64,000 nucleotides of DNA from an uncultured Alphaproteobacteria bacterium (GTDB lineage Bacteria > Pseudomonadota > Alphaproteobacteria > Caulobacterales > Aquidulcibacteraceae), in assembly GCA_902826335.1 (NCBI GenBank), contig CADEEL010000013.1, positions 1 to 64,000 on the forward strand, in the 5' to 3' direction. The notes under the pieces were generated by a model, which searched no databases, had not been told where the DNA came from, and saw only the letters and a list, made by a program, of their open reading frames with translations. This document shows positions 8,162 through 16,887 of the stretch, in pieces (the first letter of the stretch is position 1; each line of letters starts with the position of its first letter). Made by a program: the position numbers and the translations under genes.

Positions 8162-9309
8162 GCGATGGGCTCGCCGTTCCACTCGATGTCGTCCGTGCTT
8201 TGTCCGGACGCGGAGCGACCGCGGCTGAGGCCGATGGCGGTGAAGCGGGCGGCGTCCAGCAATGCGCCAAGAGCAAGCCACGGCTCGCCTGGAACATCCA
8301 GCACATCACGGCTGCGCTTGCGATCCCGATTGAAGTCGCGCCATCGCCCGTTCGCCAGAGCGTGCGGCGCGCCGAGCAGCCACATGGCCGGCGCCAAATG
8401 GCGGGCCTCGGCGCTCGGCGTCTGCAACGGCGCTTCGCCAAGAAAGGCGCGTGCAAGGCGCGGAGCGGCGTCAAACAAGTGCAAACCGCTGACGCCGCGC
8501 GGATTGCATTCGATCGGCGCGAGGCGCCCGTCAGGCGCGCGGATGACGTCGTAGGAAAGCTGCCCCGTCGCGCCTGTGGCGGCGGCGATTGCGCGCGCCA
8601 TGTCCAGCAAGGCCGGATCGCGATCCGTTTCGAAATAGAAGCTCGCGGAGCGGCCCAGCCGCCACAATGGTCGGTAGGCGGCGAAGGCGATGACTTCGCC
8701 GGCGCGGCACGCGGACCAGACGCAGACCTCTTCGCCTGGCGCGAACGCCTGCACGGCCCAGGGTTCTTGCGGCAAAGGCGAGACGGCGCCGAACGAGCGC
8801 GCGTCCGGGCGGATGCGCGCATGGGAGGCGAAGCGAGAATACTCGGGCTTGAGCACGATCTCGCGCGCGTGCGCGCGCCATGGGGCCAGTTCATCGCGCG
8901 ATGTGACGCGCGCTGTTTCCGGTGCGGCGAGGCCGAGGCCTCGCGCGAACGCCGCGAACGCGACCTTTGAGTGCAGCATACGAAGCGTATCGGGCGGCGG
9001 CGCAAACACGCGGTCCGCGAAGCCGAACCGTACGGCGGCCTCCGCCACATAGAACACTTCTTCGCACGTGGGGACGATGAGGCGCGGATCGAGGCGTGCG
9101 ACGAGGCTCGCCAATCCAAGCGCGAAGTCTTGAAACGCGAACCGGGGCGGGGCGAGGCGATGCGTACACGCGCGAAAGCGCGGCGAAAGGCGCGCGGTCC
9201 AGTTCGTAATGGAATCGGCAAGATGCGGCGTATGGCCCGCCGCCAGGAAACTGCGCGCTAGATCGAGCGCGATGGGCGCGCGCGCGCCGGTGATCAAGAT
9301 CGCGCTCAT
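8158..9309 (-). CDS. ATP-grasp ligase
   Basis: A 383-residue ATP-grasp enzyme, the family that joins a carboxylate to an amine or thiol through an acyl-phosphate. The N-terminus has a Rossmann-like start (ILITGARAPIALDLARSF) as in carbamoyl-phosphate-synthase-like members. The ATP-binding middle shows EIVLKPEYSRF with the conserved Lys and WAVQAFAPGEEVCVW, and the metal-binding end shows IECNPRGVSGLHLF (conserved E and N). Start ATG 9309 lies in an ATGA overlap with the upstream hydrolase gene. Together with the adenylating enzyme it suggests amide or peptide-like bond formation in the product. The substrate is unknown. Confidence 0.83.
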   Translation of the reverse strand: MSAILITGARAPIALDLARSFLAAGHTPHLADSITNWTARLSPRFRACTHRLAPPRFAFQDFALGLASLVARLDPRLIVPTCEEVFYVAEAAVRFGFADRVFAPPPDTLRMLHSKVAFAAFARGLGLAAPETARVTSRDELAPWRAHAREIVLKPEYSRFASHARIRPDARSFGAVSPLPQEPWAVQAFAPGEEVCVWSACRAGEVIAFAAYRPLWRLGRSASFYFETDRDPALLDMARAIAAATGATGQLSYDVIRAPDGRLAPIECNPRGVSGLHLFDAAPRLARAFLGEAPLQTPSAEARHLAPAMWLLGAPHALANGRWRDFNRDRKRSRDVLDVPGEPWLALGALLDAARFTAIGLSRGRSASGQSTDDIEWNGEPIA

Positions 9310-10082
9310 TCGAGCGGCGCCGGATCGTGACAATAGATAACGTCGCCTCCCGCGCGGGCGAAGGCGGCGATGCGGGCGCGCGTTATCTTGTCCGCCTCAG
9401 AATCGTCCATGATCCAGCGCGCGGGCGGTCCCGGCGGTCGATTCTCCATGACGGCGCAGGCGCACCATTGAGCGTCCGCCGCGTAGAGCAATGGCGGATC
9501 CAGTTTGGGCCAGACGAACCCGGTGTGACCGCGCATATGGCCGGGCAGCGGGACGGCGAGCACGGCGCCATCGCCAAACACGTCGCGCGCGGGGCCGAGG
9601 CCGAGCGGCGCCTCAGCCAGCGGGCGCGATCCAAAACGCACAATTCGCTCGGTGAAGTCTGCGGGCAGCAATTCGCGGAAAACGCCGTGGCGAAGGCGGG
9701 TGAGCCCTATTGCATTGAGATAATGATCGACGCCGGCGCCGTCCGCGTAGATGGGCGCTTCAGGATAATCGCGCAGTGCGGCGATGTGATCGGCGTGGAG
9801 GTGCGTAAGCAGGATCGCGGCGATGGCCTCCGGCGCGGGCCGCTGATCGCGCAGGAGACGGGGGCGGAGCGCCGCCGCATAGAGTCGCAGCGCTGCTGAT
9901 CGCGGGCCTTGCATCACGCGCGGGGCGTAACCGGTGTCGATGAGGCAGCGACCCATGGTGGGATGATCGAAGACGCCATAACGAACTGGGATATCGATCG
10001 CGCGCCAGGCGCCGCCGCGCAGAATGAGGCGCTCGGGCGCACGCACGAAGGCGCTGTTGTAAAAGACCGGACGCGCGCTCAT
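9306..10082 (-). CDS. Metallo-beta-lactamase-fold hydrolase
   Basis: A 258-residue metallo-beta-lactamase-fold protein. The zinc motif H94-L-H96-A-D98-H99 is intact, with further likely ligands H182 (PLPGHMRGHTG), D203 (YAADAQW) and H252 (YCHDP). The overall form, with CLIDTGYAPRV and ILLTHLHADHI, is closest to N-acyl-homoserine-lactonase-like members, so a lactone or thioester is a reasonable substrate class. In this operon it may cut an acyl thioester or open a lactone intermediate. It may also give self-protection; the sequence does not decide. ATG at 10082 overlaps the reductase gene stop (ATGA). Confidence 0.85.
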   Translation of the reverse strand: MSARPVFYNSAFVRAPERLILRGGAWRAIDIPVRYGVFDHPTMGRCLIDTGYAPRVMQGPRSAALRLYAAALRPRLLRDQRPAPEAIAAILLTHLHADHIAALRDYPEAPIYADGAGVDHYLNAIGLTRLRHGVFRELLPADFTERIVRFGSRPLAEAPLGLGPARDVFGDGAVLAVPLPGHMRGHTGFVWPKLDPPLLYAADAQWCACAVMENRPPGPPARWIMDDSEADKITRARIAAFARAGGDVIYCHDPAPLE

Positions 10083-11050
10083 GAGCGAGTTTTCTCGAAT
10101 GTGCGGGCGAGACCTTCATCGAACGTCACGCGCGGGCACCAGCCAAGTTGCGCCTTCGCGGCTGATATATCGAGCGTTTGGGTGTAGGCGAAGAGCGCCG
10201 CGCCATAGGCTGTAATGGCCGGCTCGGGCCGATTGGGACGGCTGGCGGCGAGCGCTTCGAGCGTTCGCGCGTAGGCGAGCACCGCCCAAATAGGGCGCGC
10301 GCGCCAGCGCAAGTTTTGGTTCGCGCGCGCGGCGGCGCGTTCGGCCACGTCGCGCACATTGAGAGCGACGCCGCCGGAAATATTAAAAATACGCTGGGTC
10401 AAGGCGGCGCTTGGTGTGTCGAGCGCCGCGAGCGCGGCGTCGGCCACATCGTCAACATAGGTCAGATCGGTGGCGGCGCGCCCGCCCTTCATAAGCGGCA
10501 AGGCGCGTTTCTCGGCGGCGGCCAGGAGACGCGGCAACAGGGTCGTATCGCCGGGGCCATAAAGCCCGCGTGGACGCAGAATGATGGGATCGAGATCGGA
10601 CGCCGCCAGGACCAGTGCCTCCGCTTGGCGTTTCGTATGCGCGTAGGCGTTGACGGGGCACGGCAGCGGCGCATCTTCGCGCACGTTCACCTGATCCTTG
10701 AATCTGAAATAGAGGCTCGGCGTTGAGATATGCACGAAGCGTTTCGCGCCAGCGGCGCGTGCGATGGCCAGCGCCGATTGCGTTCCGTGCACATTCGCGG
10801 CGTGAAATTCCCGGCGCGCGCCCCAGGGCGCGGAAAGCGCCGCGCAGTGGATAACTGCGTCGCAAGTCAAGCCTCTGTGTTGTGCGGCGGCGCTTAGGTC
10901 GCACGCAATCGGCGTCGCGCCGGCTGCGGCGAGGCGCGTTAATTTCGCTCGATCTCGGCCAAGCGCGATGACGTCGCGCCGATCGGCCAGCAATCGGCGC
11001 GTCAAGGCGCCGCCAAGGAATCCAGTCGCGCCGGTGACGAGAATGCGCAT
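10079..11050 (-). CDS. NAD-dependent epimerase/dehydratase-type reductase
   Basis: A 323-residue extended short-chain dehydrogenase. The cofactor loop GATGFLG is at residues 8-14, the active-site motif Y-A-H-T-K sits near residue 147, and RPRGLYGPGD follows as in the 3-beta-hydroxysteroid dehydrogenase / OleD-like branch. Members of that branch reduce a beta-keto acid made by a condensing enzyme, which fits the KAS III-like gene directly upstream (2 bases between them). I therefore infer reduction of a 3-keto intermediate, not sugar epimerisation. ATG 11050 is used; the longer frame runs into the upstream gene. Confidence 0.82.
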   Translation of the reverse strand: MRILVTGATGFLGGALTRRLLADRRDVIALGRDRAKLTRLAAAGATPIACDLSAAAQHRGLTCDAVIHCAALSAPWGARREFHAANVHGTQSALAIARAAGAKRFVHISTPSLYFRFKDQVNVREDAPLPCPVNAYAHTKRQAEALVLAASDLDPIILRPRGLYGPGDTTLLPRLLAAAEKRALPLMKGGRAATDLTYVDDVADAALAALDTPSAALTQRIFNISGGVALNVRDVAERAAARANQNLRWRARPIWAVLAYARTLEALAASRPNRPEPAITAYGAALFAYTQTLDISAAKAQLGWCPRVTFDEGLARTFEKTRS

Positions 11051-11052
11051 GC

Positions 11053-12063
11053 TCAAATCACGAGCGCGGCGCCGCCAAGCGATACGCCGGCGGAGGTTCC
11101 GAGCAGCAAGACCCTCATGCCGCGCTGGAGGCGGCCCTGGCCGCGCGCCTTGTGAAGCGCGATCGGCCACGACGCGGCGACCTGGTTGCCGATCTCGGCG
11201 ACGAGATCGACAACGCGATCAGCGGGAAAACCGCACCGCTTGATGATGTGGGCGAGGGCGTGTGGGCTGGCCTGGTGCGGTACGACAAGATCGACCTCGT
11301 CCTGGCGCCAGCCCGCCTTATCGAGCAGACGCGCGATGAAATCGGGCGCGGCTTCGGAACTCAAACGGTAAAGCTGCGCGCCCTTCATGTCGAACCACGC
11401 ATTGGCGGCGAAGACGTCATGTTCGGCATGAAAATCATAGCGCGTGCCGCCGGCGCGTAATTCGCAATATTCATAGCCTTCGGCATAGGTCTCCATGTGC
11501 GCCGCGCCGAGGCGATAGGGCGCATCGCCATCGCCGGCGCGTACGAGAAGCGCGGCCGCGCCATCGCCGAAGAGGCCGGCGGTGCGCGGATCGGTTGTCC
11601 ACGGCAGCGCGCGCGAGGCGATTTCAGATGTGACGATGAGAATATTTTCGGCGCGCCCCGCCGCGATGTGCAATGCGGCGACATCGAGCGCCACGAGCGC
11701 GCTGAGGCATGTGGCGTTGACGTCATAGGCCGGGCAGGGGTGTGTGTTCAGCCCAAGCTCCCGTTTGATCAGCGGCGCCGTTGCGGGGATTGGCTGGCGG
11801 CCCACCGCGGCCGCGAACAAGACAAGATCTAGTTCGCTTGCTTCAACGCCCGCTTCGGCAAGGGCGGCGCACGCCGCGTCCGCGCCCATGCGCTCTTGGG
11901 TTTCATCGCTGCTTGCGATGTGGCGCTGGCGCACGCCGCAATTGCGCTCGATCCAGCCGGGAGACAGGCCGTATTGGCTGTCAAGATCGCGCGACAGCGC
12001 GATCCTGTGCGGCAGGTAAACGCCGAGTCCCGCAATGAACGGCGTTGAAGAGGCCTGGACCAT
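11053..12063 (-). CDS. KAS III-like condensing enzyme
   Basis: A 336-residue thiolase-fold condensing enzyme related to FabH. The catalytic triad is visible: C119 in VNATCLSAL, H263 in VPHQASPHAL and N293 in GNQVAAS (FabH usually has GNTSAAS). GDGAAALLV and the closing GTSAGVSLGGAALV complete the pattern. It should join an acyl-CoA or acyl carrier protein thioester to another thioester. No acyl carrier protein is encoded nearby. It is the first gene of a six-gene leftward operon, so its promoter lies in 12064-12290. ATG 12063 has GGGA six bases upstream; ATG 12081 is less likely. Confidence 0.85.
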   Translation of the reverse strand: MVQASSTPFIAGLGVYLPHRIALSRDLDSQYGLSPGWIERNCGVRQRHIASSDETQERMGADAACAALAEAGVEASELDLVLFAAAVGRQPIPATAPLIKRELGLNTHPCPAYDVNATCLSALVALDVAALHIAAGRAENILIVTSEIASRALPWTTDPRTAGLFGDGAAALLVRAGDGDAPYRLGAAHMETYAEGYEYCELRAGGTRYDFHAEHDVFAANAWFDMKGAQLYRLSSEAAPDFIARLLDKAGWRQDEVDLVVPHQASPHALAHIIKRCGFPADRVVDLVAEIGNQVAASWPIALHKARGQGRLQRGMRVLLLGTSAGVSLGGAALVI

Positions 12064-12294
12064 AATCGTTCCCAAACGCATTCCAGGTTTGTGTGATCCC
12101 ACGGATGCGGCAAGCGTCAAAACTGGGGGCGGCGCGGCCGCTCTAAGTCCAGAATTGGGCGAAGATGGGGGCCCTCCGCAAGCCAGCATGGCGATTAACC
12201 GCCTATGAACGCGGGCTTGCGGGGCGTTCAGGCGCTGGCGGTCAGTATGGCTCCGAACCGAGGGAGGCTCCCCATGACGACCCGCTTCATCCGC

Positions 12295-13788
12295 TCAACC
12301 TGCGCCGGCTGGATCCATCGCCTCGATGTCGTTCTGCGCGCTCTGATGGTTTGACGCCGGTGCGCGTGGCGCAGCGAAGCCTTTTCTGGGCATGTCGCCC
12401 CAAGCGCGCTCACCATGCGCCCATTGCCAAAGACCCTGCAGACGCCAGATCGAATTAAGCTGGCGGTAGCCGAAATTCTCCAGCACCGCCGCGCCGGCCA
12501 GGCGCACAAGATCGCGCGCCTTGGGAAAGCGGCGCAGCTCGGCTTCCTCGATGGCCAGCGCGCCGACGCTGATGGCAACGCCAAAGGCGAACGACACCGC
12601 GAGATAAGCGAGCAGAAAATCGAACGAGAGAACGCCCAGCGCCCACATCAGCGGCATGAGGATGTAGCCGCAGAGCTCGAACACGGGGCCGAGCACATCG
12701 AATATGAGCACCTGTCCGAGCCCGATGGCGCCGACGCGGCCATAACGCGGATTGAACAGCATGGCCTTGTGGGTGAAGAACGTCTCCAGCGCGCCGCGAT
12801 GCCAGCGGGCGCGTTGGCGCGACAGCGTGCGCAAGGATTCCGGCGCCTCGGTCCAGCAGACCGGTTCGGGCACGAAAGCGATTCGATAAGGCTTGCCGCG
12901 CTCCAGAAAGGTGCGATGCAGGCGCACGACCAATTCCATATCCTCGCCGACGGTTCCGCGCGCGTAGCCGCCAATGTCAAGCAGCGCGGCGCGGCGGAAA
13001 AGGCCGAAAGCGCCGGAGACGATCGTCAGTGCGCCGATGCGGCTCCAGGCCAGGCGCGCGAGCAGGAAGGCGCGCAGATATTCGATGGTTTGAAACAGCG
13101 CCCAGATATTGCGCGCCACGCCGATTTCTACGATGCGGCCATCCTCGACGCGGCAGCCATTGGCGATGCGCACCGTGCCGCCAACGGCGATGACCCGTTC
13201 TGGATCCTCGACAAACGGCTGCACGGCGCGCAGCAGTGAATCGGGCTCCAGTAAGGAATCCGCGTCCATCGCGCAGACAATTGGCGCGCGGGCCAAATTG
13301 AGGCCGGCGTTCAGCGCATCGGCCTTGCCGCCATTCAGCTTGTCAATCACGATCAATTGCGGATAGCGCGCCGAGCCGTAGACGCCGCGAATGGGCGCGT
13401 GCGTCAGAGCGGGGTCATAGTCGCGCTCGATCGGCTGAAGATCGAAGGCGGCGATGAGCACGGCGAGCGTTTCATCCTTCGATCCGTCATTGATGACGAT
13501 GATTTCAAAGTGCGGATAGTCGAGCTGCAGAAGCGAGTGGACGCTGTTTTCGACGGTGGCGGATTCGTTATAGGCCGGCGCGAGCAGGGCGATCGGCGGG
13601 GCGATGGCGGCCGAGCGGCGCCAGAGCACGCGCGCGCGCGGCTCAGGCGGATCGCTGGCGAGTGCGCGCTGGGCCACAATCAGCTGGGCGAGATAGATGA
13701 GGTTTTGCAGCACGCCGGCGGCGATGATAAGCCACGCCAGCGCATGCGCCACGGCGACTGCGGCGGAGTTGAGGAGGGCTTCAGTCAC
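12295..13788 (-). CDS. Membrane glycosyltransferase, family 2
   Basis: A 497-residue inner-membrane GT2 enzyme of the processive polysaccharide-synthase type. One membrane helix opens the protein (about 10-40). The catalytic domain has the nucleotide-binding APAYNES (about 70-76), NDGSKDE, the D175-A-D177 metal motif, G-E282-D283 as base, and Q325-R-A-R-W329. Three to four helices follow (about 350-440). The last 40 residues are a polar tail. The start is GTG 13788 in a GTGA overlap with the HEAT-repeat gene, so this is the third gene of an operon with that protein and a YaiO-like barrel. It is likely to build an exopolysaccharide in the membrane; the sugar is unknown. Confidence 0.86.
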   Translation of the reverse strand: MTEALLNSAAVAVAHALAWLIIAAGVLQNLIYLAQLIVAQRALASDPPEPRARVLWRRSAAIAPPIALLAPAYNESATVENSVHSLLQLDYPHFEIIVINDGSKDETLAVLIAAFDLQPIERDYDPALTHAPIRGVYGSARYPQLIVIDKLNGGKADALNAGLNLARAPIVCAMDADSLLEPDSLLRAVQPFVEDPERVIAVGGTVRIANGCRVEDGRIVEIGVARNIWALFQTIEYLRAFLLARLAWSRIGALTIVSGAFGLFRRAALLDIGGYARGTVGEDMELVVRLHRTFLERGKPYRIAFVPEPVCWTEAPESLRTLSRQRARWHRGALETFFTHKAMLFNPRYGRVGAIGLGQVLIFDVLGPVFELCGYILMPLMWALGVLSFDFLLAYLAVSFAFGVAISVGALAIEEAELRRFPKARDLVRLAGAAVLENFGYRQLNSIWRLQGLWQWAHGERAWGDMPRKGFAAPRAPASNHQSAQNDIEAMDPAGAG

Positions 13789-14822
13789 AGCCGGCGATCC
13801 CGCGCGGCGCCGCGTTGCGGGGCCAGCGCACGTAGGGATTGCGCCACTGACACGATGTGCGCCGCGCCGCGCTCATTCAGTTTGTGCAGGGCTTCTTCGG
13901 CTCGAAAGCGCACCCACCAGACCTCATCCTCAAGCAGGCGCGCGACCCGCGCGTGATGTTCGAACGCGCCGATGCGGCCGAGGGCTTCGGCGGCCTTGAG
14001 GCGCACGCACCAATGCGCATCTTCGGTCGCGGCGGCGAGCACGGGGGCGGCGTCCGCGTACCCGAGTGCGCCCAGCGCGCTGATCGCCGCGGCGCGCACG
14101 TCGGCGTTATCGTCTCGCGCCGCCCGCGCCACCGGTTCGAGACAGGAGAGTTTTCCTGTTTCTCCCAACGCTCGGAGCAGCGCGCACTTTTCAGCCGGGT
14201 CGGCCGCACTGGCGAGGGCGCCCAGCGAACCAGGAACATCGGCCTCCACGCTGGTCTCAATCAACTCATAGAGCGCGGGGGATTTGTGCGCGCCGGGCCG
14301 TGCGGCGATTTCCAGAAGCCGTGTGAGATCGGCGCCGACGCCGAGTTCGGCACGTGTTTTCAGCGCCGCGATCACCACGCGCAGCTGGCGTGAGCGTTCG
14401 GCGTGCTTCAACACGTTTAGCGTGCGCGTATCTGGAAACAGGCGAAGCGCTTCGATCGAGGCGATTCGCTCGGTTGTGCGGCCGCGGCGGGCCTGGCGCC
14501 GCATGCGCTCGTCCAGACCGATCTCACGCAACAGCGCCACTAAACGCGTGCGCGCCGGCCCACGCATGATGGCGGCCGCGTCCAGGGCGGTCTCGATCAG
14601 CAGCATACGATCGACCGATGTCGCGATTGAGAGATTGGGCCGTGTATCGCCGGAGAGCGCGAAGTGGAGCAGGGCCTTTGAAATCGCCGCACGCCGCTCT
14701 GGCAAGTTCGTCATGCCGTGCGCGCGATAGAGGCGGGCGAGTATGAGAGCGCCCATCGTACCGCACGCCAGCGCGGCGAGCGCGACCGCCGATAGCCACA
14801 CGAAGGCGAGGAGGCTCGGCAT
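13785..14822 (-). CDS. Membrane-anchored HEAT-repeat protein
   Basis: A 345-residue protein with one N-terminal membrane helix (about 3-30, LLAFVWLSAVALAALACG) and a long helical solenoid. The clearest HEAT units are near the end: DDNADVRAAAISALGALGYADAAPVL, EDAHWCVRLKAAEALGRIG, and EDEVWWVRFRAEEALHKLNE, each about 31 residues. Such proteins are scaffolds. Its position between a polysaccharide synthase and a TPR/outer-membrane barrel suggests that it links synthesis to export. ATG 14822 lies one base after the upstream stop. A longer frame starting at 14867 would run into the upstream gene and is rejected. Confidence 0.82.
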   Translation of the reverse strand: MPSLLAFVWLSAVALAALACGTMGALILARLYRAHGMTNLPERRAAISKALLHFALSGDTRPNLSIATSVDRMLLIETALDAAAIMRGPARTRLVALLREIGLDERMRRQARRGRTTERIASIEALRLFPDTRTLNVLKHAERSRQLRVVIAALKTRAELGVGADLTRLLEIAARPGAHKSPALYELIETSVEADVPGSLGALASAADPAEKCALLRALGETGKLSCLEPVARAARDDNADVRAAAISALGALGYADAAPVLAAATEDAHWCVRLKAAEALGRIGAFEHHARVARLLEDEVWWVRFRAEEALHKLNERGAAHIVSVAQSLRALAPQRGAARDRRL

Positions 14823-14823
14823 G

Positions 14824-15915
14824 TCAGAGCGTCCAGGCCACAGCGAGCAGCGCTTCGGTGCGCTCATAGGCCTCGCGCTGCTCGCGCGTCAGGCCAATTC
14901 GCAAGCGTCTGTTCGGCGAGAGTTGAAATGCGACGCCCAGAGTTAGCGCCCGAACCTCAACTGTGGCGCCATCGGAAGATTCGGGCGCGTCCGCCCAGCT
15001 CGCATCGATGGCGAGGCCGCCGCGCAAGCGCCACGTTGCCCCCAGTGCGTAGCCGGGGCGCAAATCACCGAATTCGTCGCGGACGACAGCGCCTCTCACC
15101 TGCGTGGACAGCGCCTCGCCGAACCGGCGTGCGGCGCGCAGCTCGAGCTTGTCCACGTCGCCTGTGGCGTAGTGCGCGAAGGTCGCCGCCGCCGCGAAAT
15201 CCCAAGCGGGCGCCAGATCGGGCGCTTCGACTTCGAGGCGCATGAGGCGCTCGGGACGGAAGTCAGCATCTGGCGTTCCACCCAAGGCCAACGTCCAGAT
15301 CGCGCCATAGGCCGCGCGGGCGAGACGCGCCTCGGCGTAAACATCTGTCCGCCCAAAGCGCTCGGCCGCTTCGATGGCGCCGGCGTAGGACCAGGGTCCG
15401 GCGCGGCGGGAGAGGGCGAAGGCGGCTTCGCGCCAGCTTGGCAGATCGTTGGAGAGCGTGCTGGCGGCGGCGGACACGTCGATGCGCCAGCGCGCTGGAG
15501 GCCGTGTTGCAGTCCGCGCCGCGAGGGCGCGACGCAGGTCAAGCACTTCGCCGTCGCCGGCGCGTGTGGGCGAGACGTGGGCCAGGTGCGCGGCGGCGCC
15601 CGCCGCGTCGCCCGCGCGCAGATCGAGCCGGGCGAGCGCGACGTGCGCGTCGTCATAATTGGGGGCGAGGCGCAAAGTCTGGCCGAAGGCGGCGCGGGCG
15701 GCTTGGTCGCGCCCGAGCGCGGCATGGCTGAGGCCCAGTTCGAGCCAGGCGTCCGCGTCGGCGGGGTGCGCGGCCAAGTGGCGTTCAAGCTGTGATGCCG
15801 CCTCCTCGAAGCGGCCGGCATGACGCGCCTGCCGGGCGGTTTCCTGCGCTGGCGCGGGGGCCTGGCAGCTCTCAAGAATGGCGGGGGGGATGGCGATGAG
15901 CAGCGCTAGAGGCAT
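14824..15915 (-). CDS. TPR protein with YaiO-type outer-membrane barrel
   Basis: A 363-residue exported protein. A short hydrophobic leader (with IPPAILESCQ, possibly a lipoprotein signal) is followed by TPR units (about 25-130: ARHAGRFEEAASQLERHLAA, ALGRDQAARAAFGQTLRL, and LDLRAGDAAGAAAHL). The rest is beta-rich with alternating aromatic strands and ends in a terminal hydrophobic strand (ALLAVAWTL), as in YaiO-family outer-membrane barrels. In E. coli yaiO sits by the glycosyltransferase gene yaiP; here the partner glycosyltransferase is two genes downstream. It probably forms the outer-membrane exit for the polysaccharide. It is the first gene of the three-gene operon, with GAGG nine bases before ATG 15915. 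Confidence 0.78.
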   Translation of the reverse strand: MPLALLIAIPPAILESCQAPAPAQETARQARHAGRFEEAASQLERHLAAHPADADAWLELGLSHAALGRDQAARAAFGQTLRLAPNYDDAHVALARLDLRAGDAAGAAAHLAHVSPTRAGDGEVLDLRRALAARTATRPPARWRIDVSAAASTLSNDLPSWREAAFALSRRAGPWSYAGAIEAAERFGRTDVYAEARLARAAYGAIWTLALGGTPDADFRPERLMRLEVEAPDLAPAWDFAAAATFAHYATGDVDKLELRAARRFGEALSTQVRGAVVRDEFGDLRPGYALGATWRLRGGLAIDASWADAPESSDGATVEVRALTLGVAFQLSPNRRLRIGLTREQREAYERTEALLAVAWTL

Positions 15916-16210
15916 GGCGCAAGCCTCCCCGGCGCGCCGCCACGCCCGTCACCGCTGGGGCCGGGGGAGATTGCGAGGTGTGGCATTCAAAATCCGGGCG
16001 CCAGGCGCCGCACAGCGCGACGGGCCCATCTTGCCTGTTAAGTCTAAATTCCTGGTGAGGTTCGCGGGCGTTCCGGCGACCCATTCTGGTTAACGCAAGC
16101 TTGCCGCGCGGACGCGCGCGGCGCCTCCGTACAATCCCTTAGGTGGTCGTCCCGAATGGGCGCGGGTTGCGCCGGCGCCTAGCTTCGTCCCAAGCGCAGG
16201 GAGAATTGTC

Positions 16211-16882
16211 ATGGCCGCTGGTCTCATTCAGGAACGCCCACATCCCGATTTCGCCTCCCAGGCGCGGCCGCAAGCCTTCGCCGATGGAATTGGCCTGACG
16301 CCGCTCTCGGCGCCCTATGCGCCCAATGAAGAGATTTACGCTGAAGAGGACGCCACCAAGTGCGTCTACAAGGTGCTCTCCGGCGCGGTGCGCATCACGC
16401 GGCATTTGAGCGATGGACGCCGGCACATCAGCGCTTTTTATCTACCAGGCGAGATTTTCGGGTTTGAGCCTGGCGCCGCGCACCGCTTCGCCGCCGAAGC
16501 GATCGCCGACAGCCGCATCGCGATGGTGCGGCGCGCGCAGATTGAGGACGCGGCGCTGCGCGATCCGGGCGTGGGGCGCGCAATGTGGGATCTCGCCGCG
16601 CAGGATCTTGAGCGCCTGCAAGAACATATGCTTCTGCTGGGACGGCGATCGGCCGCGCAGCGCGTCGCCGCGTTTCTGATCGAATTGTCTGAGCGGCTGA
16701 ACAATCGCGATACGGTTGACGTGCCGATGTCACGCACGGACATCGCGGATTATCTTGGGCTGACGATTGAAACCGTGTCGCGCACGCTGACGCAGTTCGA
16801 GCGCGACGGGTTGATCGAAATGCCGTCCGCGCGGCACATTTTTATCAAGAATCGCGCGGCGCTGGAACGGCTTGATTCTTGA
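16211..16882 (+). CDS. fixK: Crp/Fnr-family regulator, FixK-like
   Basis: A 223-residue transcription factor. Residues 40-130 form the cyclic-nucleotide-type sensor domain, and the C-terminal winged helix has PMSRTDIADYLGLTIETVSRTL, whose E..SR recognition residues favour TTGAT half-sites. There is no N-terminal cysteine cluster for an iron-sulphur cluster (only one Cys, in KCVYK), so it is FixK-like and not an oxygen-sensing FNR. It lies next to fixLJ and upstream of cco, matching the classical FixLJ to FixK cascade. GGGAG precedes the ATG. The 295 bases before it, shared with the exopolysaccharide operon, hold no recognisable FNR box, only AT-richer patches near 16035 and 16090. Confidence 0.85.
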   Translation: MAAGLIQERPHPDFASQARPQAFADGIGLTPLSAPYAPNEEIYAEEDATKCVYKVLSGAVRITRHLSDGRRHISAFYLPGEIFGFEPGAAHRFAAEAIADSRIAMVRRAQIEDAALRDPGVGRAMWDLAAQDLERLQEHMLLLGRRSAAQRVAAFLIELSERLNNRDTVDVPMSRTDIADYLGLTIETVSRTLTQFERDGLIEMPSARHIFIKNRAALERLDS

Positions 16883-16887
16883 ACTCG

